Positions 37,705-46,085 of a DNA stretch of 64,000 nt are shown piece by piece. How positions within the stretch are numbered: position 1 is the stretch's first letter; each line of letters starts with the position of its first letter. The position numbers were made by a program, and so were the translations under genes. The notes beneath the pieces are model-generated. The model was not told the origin of the DNA. It saw only the letters and a list, made by a program, of their open reading frames with translations, and made no database searches. Source of the stretch: JAHRVQ01 sp051278195 (GTDB lineage: Bacteria > Pseudomonadota > Gammaproteobacteria > Pseudomonadales > Azotimanducaceae); the NCBI GenBank assembly GCA_051278195.1, contig JBNMQM010000011.1, forward strand, positions 22,043 through 86,042, written 5' to 3'.

Positions 37705-39840
37705 ATGACAGACACCACCTTCAACGAAAGTTCACAGTCAACATCAGGTCGAGCTCCCGATCCACTATTGCTGTGTTTGGCGTATTTGAGCCGGTTTCAT
37801 CTACAGCCATTTTCTACTGAAAGCCTCGCTGCAGGACTACCACTGGAACACGACCAGTTGAATCCTGAGCTTTTTGTCCGAGCTGCAGAGCGCGCCGGTT
37901 TCAAGGCAGCTTTTGCCAAAAAGGCATTGGAAGATATTTCAACCCTGACCCTGCCTGTCGTACTTATCCTGAAGAACAATCGAGCCGCTATATTGCTCGA
38001 AAAAGACGGCGATCAATGCAAGGTTGTCTTCCCAGTTGACAGTGAGATTGCCCAGGAAGTTACCATTGAAAAACTTAGCGATGAATATCAGGGCACATAT
38101 CTGCTCTGTAAACCAGAACCGGGTCAGCACACCTCAGATGAAACTGGCAAGCGCGGCCATTGGTTTTGGGATACCGTCAAACTTTCTCGAGGCATCTATC
38201 TCGAAGTTCTGGTGGCGTCGTTACTGATTAATCTGTTTGCCCTGGTGTCGCCATTATTCATCATGAACGTTTATGATCGCGTCGTACCCAATTATGCGAT
38301 CGAAACCTTATGGGTACTCGCTTCCGGTGTATTCATTATTGTGCTCTTTGATCTCGCGATGAAAATACTGCGCGGTTATTTTATCGATATTGCCGGTAAA
38401 CGCGCCGATGTTTTATTGTCAGCGAAAACCTTCGCCAGGGTAATGGGTATCCAACTCGACCAGAGACCTAAACAAATCGGCTCGTTCGCCAACAACCTGC
38501 AAGAATTCGATACCTTCAGAGAATTTTTTACCTCAACAACATTGACCACACTCATCGACATGCCATTCGTCATCCTTTTCCTCTTGATCATTTATGGCGT
38601 CGGTGGGCCCATCGTTTTCGTCCCTCTCATTGCCATACCGATCATTCTTGGCATTGGCCTCATCATTCAGAAACCTCTGCAGAATTTGATTGATGACACT
38701 TTTGCACAATCGGCAAAAAAACACGCTTTATTGATCGAAGCCTTGTCTTCACTAGATGCAATAAAAAGTAATCGTGCCGAGGGTGTCATTCAAAAGCGTT
38801 GGGAGAATTTCACAGGGCAGCTTGCACGTTTGTCCCTCAAATCTCGACTCTTGACCATGGGGGCCATCAATTTGTCCCAGATCATTCAGCAGCTGGCTAC
38901 CGTTGGCGTTGTGGTCGTTGGCGTGTATTTAATCATGGACGGTACGCTTTCCGTCGGTGGTTTAATTGCCTGCACTATATTGACGGGACGCTGCCTCGCA
39001 CCTATGGGACAGATTGCGGGCATTTTGACCCGCTATCAGCATTCCGTTGCCTCCTATCGATCTATCGATAACATGATGAATCTGCCCGTAGAACGTCCCG
39101 AAGGCAAAAGCTTCCTACACCGCAGCAGCCTCACTGGTGCTGTTGAATTTCGCGATGTAGGTTTTTCTTATTCAGGCCAGACGAACGCTGCAATTAAGCA
39201 GGTGAGCTTCACCATCGAACCAGGAGAAAAAGTCGGGCTCATTGGTAAAATGGGCTCAGGAAAAACCACCATTCAAAAATTATGTATGGGCTTTTACCGG
39301 CCCTCAGAAGGGACTATCTTGCTATCCCAAACGGACATTAATCAGCTGGATCCTCAGGATGTCCGACGAAACGCCATATATGCATCACAGGATGTGCAGC
39401 TATTCAGCGGTACCGTCAGGGAAAATATTACACTCGGTGCGCCCCTTGCCACTGATGACGAAATACGTGGCGCGGCAGCGCTTGCAGGTTTATTGGACTT
39501 TATCAATCAACATCCAGACGGCTTTGATCTGCAAGTAGGCGAGCGCGGCGGCCTGCTTTCGGGTGGCCAGCGACAGGCCGTTGCGCTTGCCCGAGCTCTC
39601 ATCAATGAAGCGCCCTTGATGTTGTTGGACGAACCCACAAGCGGCATGGATAGCACCGCAGAAATGGCGGTCAAACAACATCTAGAACAATTTTGTCAGG
39701 ATAAGACGCTGCTACTCATTACGCACAAGACCAACATGTTGACGATGGTGAATCGACTGATTGTCATCAACAATGGCCAGGTTGTTGCAGATGGCAAACG
39801 CGATGACATACTGAGAGCTCTGGCAGGTGGCAGCAATTGA
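37705..39840 (+). CDS. Type I secretion ABC transporter, LapB-like
   Basis: 711 residues from the ATG at 37705. N-terminal C39-peptidase-like domain (about 10-130) without the catalytic Cys-His pair, which is typical of transporters for RTX adhesins; membrane domain (about 150-430); ABC domain with Walker A GLIGKMGSGKTTIQ, signature LLSGGQRQAVALA, Walker B LMLLDEPTSGMD and H-loop LITHKT. Followed 24 nt later by its HlyD-type partner. Neither outer-membrane TolC/LapE nor substrate gene is nearby. Confidence 0.9.
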   Translation: MTDTTFNESSQSTSGRAPDPLLLCLAYLSRFHLQPFSTESLAAGLPLEHDQLNPELFVRAAERAGFKAAFAKKALEDISTLTLPVVLILKNNRAAILLEKDGDQCKVVFPVDSEIAQEVTIEKLSDEYQGTYLLCKPEPGQHTSDETGKRGHWFWDTVKLSRGIYLEVLVASLLINLFALVSPLFIMNVYDRVVPNYAIETLWVLASGVFIIVLFDLAMKILRGYFIDIAGKRADVLLSAKTFARVMGIQLDQRPKQIGSFANNLQEFDTFREFFTSTTLTTLIDMPFVILFLLIIYGVGGPIVFVPLIAIPIILGIGLIIQKPLQNLIDDTFAQSAKKHALLIEALSSLDAIKSNRAEGVIQKRWENFTGQLARLSLKSRLLTMGAINLSQIIQQLATVGVVVVGVYLIMDGTLSVGGLIACTILTGRCLAPMGQIAGILTRYQHSVASYRSIDNMMNLPVERPEGKSFLHRSSLTGAVEFRDVGFSYSGQTNAAIKQVSFTIEPGEKVGLIGKMGSGKTTIQKLCMGFYRPSEGTILLSQTDINQLDPQDVRRNAIYASQDVQLFSGTVRENITLGAPLATDDEIRGAAALAGLLDFINQHPDGFDLQVGERGGLLSGGQRQAVALARALINEAPLMLLDEPTSGMDSTAEMAVKQHLEQFCQDKTLLLITHKTNMLTMVNRLIVINNGQVVADGKRDDILRALAGGSN

Positions 39841-39864
39841 CAGAGGAAGGCACAGCCGCAATGG

Positions 39865-41199
39865 ATGGTAGCAATGGATAAAAAAGCCGATCGACTAGAT
39901 CTGGAGTTCATGCCAGATATCCACGCTGCATCGTTAGAGAACCCACCCTTCTCCAGCCACGCAATTCTATGGGTGACATTAAGCTGTCTGGTCATCGCCA
40001 TCGTCTGGGCCAATTTCGCTAAAATAGACCAGGTTGCTCATGCTGAAGGCCGGGTGATCCCATCCTCTCAAATTCAGATTGTACAGAACCTTGAAGGCGG
40101 TATTTTAGCGGAGATGCTGGTCGAACCCGGGGCAACCGTAAGGGCCGGACAAACCCTGATACGTATGGACGACACTCGCTTCGCATCTTCCTATAACGAA
40201 GGCCTCCTTAACTCAGATGCTATTTTGGCGAGGATTTCCCGACTCAGAGCGGAGGTAAACAGTGAACCGTTTGTACCACCCGAAATTTTCAATCGAGAAA
40301 ACCGCGAGTTGATTATCAATGAAGCATCTCTTTACGAGTCTCGACAAAACGAACTTCAATCGAGTATCGACATCCTTCGTCAACAGCTCACTCAACAGAC
40401 CCAGTCACTCGCTGAGCTTCAAGCTGAAGAGCAAAAGCTGGATCTCAATTCTCAACTCGCTGAGCAAGAACTCGCCCTCACTGAGCCTCTCGTTGAAACC
40501 GGTGCCGTGTCTAAGGTCGAACTGCTACGGCTTCAAATAGCGGTTAACGAGTCCGTAGGCAGACTCAAAGTCATACGCCTTGGTATTCCTAGAGTTGAAG
40601 CCGTGGTCCGAGAAGCGGAAGAGAAAATCGAAGAGCGGAAGCAACAATTCATCTCTCAGGCGCGCGCTGAACTCAATGAAGCAGAGACTCAGATTTCGCT
40701 ATTATCAATATCTAATGTTGCTTTAGAGGATCGCGTAAAACGAACCGAAGTACGCTCTCCGGTCGACGGCACCGTCAAGCAGGTGTTAGTCAACACAGTA
40801 GGCTCAACGATCCAGCCCGGCATGGACCTTGTCGCAATCGTACCGACAAATGACTCACTATTGGTAGAAGCCAGAATCCGTCCTGCAGACATTGCTTTTA
40901 TCCACCCTGGTCAACCTGCCACGGTGAAACTAACTGCATACGACTTCGCGATCTATGGTGGTTTACCGGCAGTATTGGAACTGATTAGTGCAGACTCTAT
41001 TACGGATGAACGAGGCGAACACTTTTTCGAAATCAGAGTCAGAACCAACGAAAATCATCTTGGCTCTAAATCTAACCCACTACCGATTATGCCGGGCATG
41101 GTCGCCACGGTCGATATTATGACGGGCAAGAAGACGGTTATGGACTACCTCCTCAAACCCCTAAAGCGCGCCCAGGAAAAGGCTCTTTCTGAGAACTAA
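39865..41199 (+). CDS. HlyD-family membrane fusion protein, LapC-like
   Basis: 444 residues. One N-terminal membrane helix (about 33-52, AILWVTLSCLVIAIVWANFA), a biotinyl-lipoyl half motif LEGGILAEMLVEPG, a long coiled-coil hairpin (about 140-280), and a C-terminal beta-barrel with RTEVRSPVDGTVKQV and PGMVATVDIMTGKKTV. This is the periplasmic adaptor of a type I secretion system, paired with the ABC transporter immediately upstream. Confidence 0.9.
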   Translation: MVAMDKKADRLDLEFMPDIHAASLENPPFSSHAILWVTLSCLVIAIVWANFAKIDQVAHAEGRVIPSSQIQIVQNLEGGILAEMLVEPGATVRAGQTLIRMDDTRFASSYNEGLLNSDAILARISRLRAEVNSEPFVPPEIFNRENRELIINEASLYESRQNELQSSIDILRQQLTQQTQSLAELQAEEQKLDLNSQLAEQELALTEPLVETGAVSKVELLRLQIAVNESVGRLKVIRLGIPRVEAVVREAEEKIEERKQQFISQARAELNEAETQISLLSISNVALEDRVKRTEVRSPVDGTVKQVLVNTVGSTIQPGMDLVAIVPTNDSLLVEARIRPADIAFIHPGQPATVKLTAYDFAIYGGLPAVLELISADSITDERGEHFFEIRVRTNENHLGSKSNPLPIMPGMVATVDIMTGKKTVMDYLLKPLKRAQEKALSEN

Positions 41200-41244
41200 A
41201 AGCCCAAATACAACAAGTCTGAGAGACTTTCACCTCCAACCAAC

Positions 41245-42072
41245 CTAATCACTCGCGGCTCTCAATTCACGCGCAATATCTCGAAGCTTATTCTTTATTG
41301 CATCCGCATTTTTTGGCCCCATTCGAAGCAGCTGCTTTTGCGCAGGACTTAAAGATTCTAATTGCGGGTCTTGATACTCGTACATCACAACTGGACGAAC
41401 TAACTTAGCCGGTTCCGTTACGCTAGGAGTTTCAAGTAATCGCCCAATAGCGCGTAAAATAACTTCGTCGAACTCGCCAGATGGGTAACCCAGTTCACCA
41501 TAGGCTTGCTGATAAAGTGGTCGAAGCAGCACATAAAACTCCACCGCACGCTTTGAATCAATCGATAACATGATGTTGGTCGCGTTATTAAAACGGTCAT
41601 AAGAGCGATTGTTTGCGACGTACACCCCTTCAGACACTTCGTCGACCGAAAACTGTCCCCTAGGCGCAAGCGCCATTGCCGGTTCCTTAGCGATAGTGCC
41701 ATTGGCTATGTTGTCGGTAAACGCGACCGTCTTACGCAACAGTTCATCCACTCCGAGCCAAGTATTAATACCTTCATGCCGGGTTAGACTCACTGCACCA
41801 TCGCGAATCAGTTGGTCGCTATTATCTAATCGAGGCAAAACAAATGCAGGCGCTTCGGTTTGCTCAACCACATCGACGATTGGCTCGGGCACAGGTTCGA
41901 GATCAGCGGTTTCTATCACTTCTATCGTTGGGGGTTTCTCCGTCGACAACTCAATGTTAGTACTCACGGTATCCGGCTCTGCAGGAGCAGTAACAAAATA
42001 GTAAACAAGAAATCCGAGCAGCAGAACTCCAGTGACAACAAGTGCAATAAGCACAGGCTTATTTTCAGACAT
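41245..42072 (-). CDS. DUF3014 domain protein, membrane-anchored
   Basis: About 275 residues. N-terminal membrane helix (PVLIALVVTGVLLLGFLVYY), acidic Pro/Glu linker, and a C-terminal globular part (about 100-270) that fits DUF3014 (LPRLDNSDQLIRDG, RYDRF-like and KQLLRMGPKN segments). Two close ATGs exist; the second (42072) has GAGG at better spacing. Function unknown. Convergent with the HlyD gene. Confidence 0.75.
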   Translation of the reverse strand: MSENKPVLIALVVTGVLLLGFLVYYFVTAPAEPDTVSTNIELSTEKPPTIEVIETADLEPVPEPIVDVVEQTEAPAFVLPRLDNSDQLIRDGAVSLTRHEGINTWLGVDELLRKTVAFTDNIANGTIAKEPAMALAPRGQFSVDEVSEGVYVANNRSYDRFNNATNIMLSIDSKRAVEFYVLLRPLYQQAYGELGYPSGEFDEVILRAIGRLLETPSVTEPAKLVRPVVMYEYQDPQLESLSPAQKQLLRMGPKNADAIKNKLRDIARELRAASD

Positions 42073-42236
42073 ATCCATTAACCTCGATCAGTGCAGGTAT
42101 TTTCGTTCTAATAGTGGTGTAACCACAACCGGAATAGCGTCATTCCACTAAACCTCCATCCTCTTGCGCCGCATCCCATCGCACGTGAGACTTTCGATAC
42201 GGACCATTTGCGCCGGGTTTTGGTCGTTTGCAGGTA

Positions 42237-42821
42237 TCAGGCTCTAGTGAGCGCTTTGATCAACAGTAGACCGGCTTGTTCGCAATCGGTTCCAAAAGAA
42301 ACGACGCCATCTTCATGGCCCAACATACTAAACACGCCCGACTCGCTGTTGATGAGCGCCGTGACAGCATCCGCCATTTCTGGTGTCCCATAACGAATAT
42401 GACCGGGGGTACTGACCTGCTCCTTGCGCCAGAGCACGGGACAATGAACATGAAAAACAGCTCCGATCTTGGGCTCTGCACGGTACACAGCAGCATGCGT
42501 CAGGGACTCTGAGGACGGCTGAATACGACCTATGGACACTACATGATTAGTTTCCGAGTCTGCTTGCAGAACCTCCGCATAGTGGTCGAAGGTCAGGTCT
42601 TCGATATCGCCCGTCTGACTGCCAGTAATCAAAAAACCTCGTTCGGTTCGCTGACTTAAGTTACCGAAGCCAAACCCATCATATCGATCTGGCGTCGCGC
42701 CTATCAGCCCAAGTTTGCGCAAAATCGTTCGCCAGCGATTGAGCGGAGCAATACTGACGTTAGTCAAAGGGTTAAACTCATGTTCTAGGTTGAATTTAAC
42801 AACGCCTTCTTCTTCACCCAT
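42237..42821 (-). CDS. Class II aldolase/adducin family protein beside mtnA
   Basis: 194 residues. Class II aldolase fold: GFGNLSQR, the catalytic Glu in QPSSESLTHAAVYR, zinc histidines in FHVHCPVLW and a third in LGHEDGVVSFG. Close to mtnA (74 nt downstream of it on the same strand), so its substrate is probably methylthioribulose 1-phosphate: either a MtnB-like dehydratase or an Ald2-like aldolase of the DHAP shunt. Motifs alone do not decide between these. Confidence 0.8.
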   Translation of the reverse strand: MGEEEGVVKFNLEHEFNPLTNVSIAPLNRWRTILRKLGLIGATPDRYDGFGFGNLSQRTERGFLITGSQTGDIEDLTFDHYAEVLQADSETNHVVSIGRIQPSSESLTHAAVYRAEPKIGAVFHVHCPVLWRKEQVSTPGHIRYGTPEMADAVTALINSESGVFSMLGHEDGVVSFGTDCEQAGLLLIKALTRA

Positions 42822-42895
42822 ATTCTTTACCCGTATTGTTAAAGCACAGCGCTAAATCATAGTGTTTGGCCAGTTTGCTTAAGCTCGACCAGTGT

Positions 42896-43930
42896 TTAGC
42901 TAAAGCGCCCGCTAGCAATCTTATTCGAATCTGGCTGGTGAACAACACCACGATCGGTAATCAACGCAGTGACCAGCGCTGCTGGTGTGACATCGAAGGC
43001 CGGGTTGAATACTGGCGTATCGGGGAGACACGTCAGCGTTTCAGAGAACTTTCTGACTTCATCTGCGGCACGATACTCGATATCGATATCGGCGCCACGC
43101 TTCGTTCGCAAATCAATCGTCGAGGTTGGGCACGCCACGTAAAAAGGGATATTGTAATACTGGCAAAGGATCGCTAGGTTTAGAGTGCCGATTTTATTGG
43201 CTACGTCACCGTTCGCGGTCACACGATCAGTGCCAACAATCACCGCATCAACCTTGCCCAGAGACATAACATGAGCGGCCATGTTGTCTGTGATTAAGGT
43301 GTGAGCGATGCCATGCCTTGCTAACTCGTAACTCGTCAGCCGGGCTCCTTGCAGCAATGGCCGGGTTTCGTCCACATAAACATGCAGATCCTGCCCCTGC
43401 TCAACTGCTCGATAGATGGGCGCTAACGCGGTGCCATACTCCGATACGGCTAGAGAACCAGCATTACAGTGAGTGAGCAAATTGTGCTTACCCTTAAGCA
43501 AAGCAAGACCATAGTCACCAATTGCCTGGCAAGATCTACGATCTTCCTCGTGAATTGCCATGGCCTCCTGAAGTAACTCATCCCGCCCGATAGAACCAAT
43601 TTTGCTTAATGCCTCGGCTTTAACGAGCATCCGCTCTAGCGCCCACGCAAGATTAACCGCTGTTGGCCGGGCTGAAACTAGATATTGAGAACGCCGTTTA
43701 AGTTCTGTGAATTCAATCTGAGCGTCTGATTCAACCAGCAGACCATAGGCAGCCGCAATACCAATCGCAGGGGCCCCCCGAACTCTCAAACAAGAAATTG
43801 CGTCAAAGACTGAGGCAACAGTCTGACAATGGATCATCACTTCATCGTGAGGCAGGCGCGTCTGATCCAGTAGATACAGTTCGCCCGCCTCCCAAGATAC
43901 TGATTTGGGTAAAGCCTGGTTCGTCGTCAA
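42896..43930 (-). CDS. mtnA: S-methyl-5-thioribose-1-phosphate isomerase
   Basis: 344 residues, eIF2B-alpha-like fold. Isomerises methylthioribose 1-phosphate to methylthioribulose 1-phosphate in salvage of the methylthioadenosine made in polyamine or homoserine-lactone synthesis. Motifs: RVRGAPAIGIAAAYGL, THCNAGSLAV with the catalytic Cys, and GTDRVTANGDVANKIGT with the catalytic Asp. Begins 3 nt after the LLM gene stop. Confidence 0.95.
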   Translation of the reverse strand: MTTNQALPKSVSWEAGELYLLDQTRLPHDEVMIHCQTVASVFDAISCLRVRGAPAIGIAAAYGLLVESDAQIEFTELKRRSQYLVSARPTAVNLAWALERMLVKAEALSKIGSIGRDELLQEAMAIHEEDRRSCQAIGDYGLALLKGKHNLLTHCNAGSLAVSEYGTALAPIYRAVEQGQDLHVYVDETRPLLQGARLTSYELARHGIAHTLITDNMAAHVMSLGKVDAVIVGTDRVTANGDVANKIGTLNLAILCQYYNIPFYVACPTSTIDLRTKRGADIDIEYRAADEVRKFSETLTCLPDTPVFNPAFDVTPAALVTALITDRGVVHQPDSNKIASGRFS

Positions 43931-43933
43931 ATC

Positions 43934-44941
43934 CTAAATCGCCCGAATGCTTTTCACCATCTCGAGTCGAGTTTCGGTATCAACGAACGAAAAACCACCA
44001 TTCATTCGTGTCGTGAAATCACTGTATCGCTCCTTGATGGCCGGCACAATTTCACCGGGCTCGCCCATCACACCCATTGTATTGAGCATTTCATCGGTGA
44101 TCATTTCACCCATTTCAGCCCATTTACCTTGCTTAGACATGGCATTGAGTTCTGGCTGCATATCACCCCAACCATGAACGCCCAGCACATTCTTATAGGC
44201 TGGAGTCGAACCGTAGAAGGCAATTCTATTCTTCGCTTCGAGCTTGCTGGCCGCAAAGGTTTCTTCATCATTGCCAGAAACCAGGAACGGCGTGTAGGAA
44301 ATTTCAAAATCATCCATCGACCGACCTGATCGCTCCAAACCCTCACGAACCGCTGGCAAGGTGACCTCGCGGATGTACTTTTCATTACTAAAAGGATGGA
44401 TGATCAAGCCATCTGCGACTTCGCCAGCAACCCTTGTCATGATTGGTCCTACAGCGGCCAACGTGACCTTAGGAGCACCATATTCCTTGTCTTGCGGCGT
44501 GAAAGCAGGAGTCATGAGCGTGTGATTGTAAAATTCACCTTCAAACCTAAGCGGCTCATCTTCGTACCAGTTAGCCCATATCGCACGCATCGCAGATATG
44601 AGTTCTTTCATCTGCTTTGCTGGAGCGCCCCAAGGCATGCTGAAACGTTTGGTGATATGAGGACGGATCTGAGAGCCGAGCCCCATTGTAAAGCGACCTC
44701 GTGAATAGGCATTCAGATCATGGCCAAGATTCGCCAGTACCATTGGACTTCTGGCAAAAGCGACGGCTATCCCAGTGCGGACGCCAATCGTTTCGCTATG
44801 TTCTGCCGCGAGCATCAGCGGAAAAAACGGATCATGGTTCATTTCAGCAGTGCCAACACTGTCATAGCCTTCTGCTTCGAGCTTTTTGACGTGATCTGGA
44901 ATCTTATGCCAGTCCGGGGTCAGATGTGAATCTACGTACAT
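43934..44941 (-). CDS. LLM-class oxidoreductase (TIGR03617-like)
   Basis: 335 residues. Bacterial-luciferase-like TIM barrel; pattern (YVDSHLTPDW, TGIAVAFARSPM, DLNAYSRGRFTMGLGSQIRPHI, ADGLIIHPFS) fits the TIGR03617 family described as F420-dependent in mycobacteria. Whether this host uses F420 or FMN cannot be told here. Shares an apparent transcript with mtnA and the class II aldolase, 3 nt apart. Substrate unknown. Confidence 0.85.
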   Translation of the reverse strand: MYVDSHLTPDWHKIPDHVKKLEAEGYDSVGTAEMNHDPFFPLMLAAEHSETIGVRTGIAVAFARSPMVLANLGHDLNAYSRGRFTMGLGSQIRPHITKRFSMPWGAPAKQMKELISAMRAIWANWYEDEPLRFEGEFYNHTLMTPAFTPQDKEYGAPKVTLAAVGPIMTRVAGEVADGLIIHPFSNEKYIREVTLPAVREGLERSGRSMDDFEISYTPFLVSGNDEETFAASKLEAKNRIAFYGSTPAYKNVLGVHGWGDMQPELNAMSKQGKWAEMGEMITDEMLNTMGVMGEPGEIVPAIKERYSDFTTRMNGGFSFVDTETRLEMVKSIRAI

Positions 44942-45022
44942 GGGGTTTCCCTCTGCTTGAGTCGGTTGTAGTCTTTCAGGTCGGTATCAGGTATTAACCA
45001 TACCGATTTTTGAGAGCGCTAT

Positions 45023-46072
45023 CTAGCAGCTCAGGTAGTGTAGATCAGAGACAGCTCTTAGCTGCCTAGCCGCTTGATCGGGATCGACATCATTGAGGAA
45101 ATGCCCACCGCCGGATTCGACACCCGCAAGATACTTTTGCAGGGTGGGCTGGCGCATCAACGGATGGATCTGAATGTGGAAATGGTACAGGTCCCCAGCA
45201 CCGGCAGGTGCCTGATGGAGCACGAGCATATAAGGAAAAGGCCTTTCCCAGAGATTATCGTAGCGTACGAGTGTTTGCCGCAACGCACTGGCCAATGCCT
45301 GCCGTTCAGTTTGAGAGAGTTCAAACAAGTAGGCACGGCGCTTAATCGGACAAACAAATGATTCAAACGGAAATCGAGAAAAATAAGGCATAAACGCAAT
45401 CGCATTGTCGTTTTCAAAGATGACCCGGCTACCTGTCTCCTTTTCGCTGCTAATCACATCCGACATTAAGTGACGGCCAGTTTCCTTGTAATGAGCTTCC
45501 ATGGCGAGGCGTTCCAATTCAAGGTTTTTGAATTCAAAACCCGCCGCATAGATCTGGCAATGGGGATGCGGGTTAGACACACCAATCACCTCGCCCTTAT
45601 TCTCGAACACCAATACCTGCGCCACATCTGAGCGGCCCATTAGGGCATGAGTCTCGTCAGCCCAGCAATCCAGTACTGCTTCAATGTGGGTTTGATCTAA
45701 CTCCGCCAGAGATTCAGTGTGATTTGGCGAATAGCACATGACCCGGGTGATCCCCATCGCCGCTGCATTGCGATATATGCCCGGCGGGACCTCAAGGTTT
45801 CGAGGCGCATCATCACTAAAGGATGGATGATCATTATCAAAAACGAACAATCCCTCGTAAGCATCATTTTTATGACCTGATACTCGAGTGTTGCCGGGAC
45901 AAAGATAGCAGTCGGCATCAAATGATTGCTTTCTACTGTCTCGATTTGAGGGTGCGTCGGCAGATGACCAGGGGCGCGCGTTACGATGGCTTGTTATGGT
46001 GACCCATTCGTTGCGAAAAGGATGCCAGCGCCGCTCCCAGACACCAGCTTCTTTCTGGTCTTTACTGGTCAT
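45023..46072 (-). CDS. galT: Galactose-1-phosphate uridylyltransferase
   Basis: 349 residues, as in E. coli. Zinc cysteines in CYLCPGN, active-site NPHPHCQIYA with the nucleophilic histidine, and C-terminal HFHIQIHPLMR. Transfers UMP between UDP-glucose and galactose 1-phosphate. Located 13 nt after cimA, in an amino-acid operon, with no galK or galE in the window; this placement is unusual. Confidence 0.95.
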   Translation of the reverse strand: MTSKDQKEAGVWERRWHPFRNEWVTITSHRNARPWSSADAPSNRDSRKQSFDADCYLCPGNTRVSGHKNDAYEGLFVFDNDHPSFSDDAPRNLEVPPGIYRNAAAMGITRVMCYSPNHTESLAELDQTHIEAVLDCWADETHALMGRSDVAQVLVFENKGEVIGVSNPHPHCQIYAAGFEFKNLELERLAMEAHYKETGRHLMSDVISSEKETGSRVIFENDNAIAFMPYFSRFPFESFVCPIKRRAYLFELSQTERQALASALRQTLVRYDNLWERPFPYMLVLHQAPAGAGDLYHFHIQIHPLMRQPTLQKYLAGVESGGGHFLNDVDPDQAARQLRAVSDLHYLSC

Positions 46073-46085
46073 CAGCGAGCACCTT

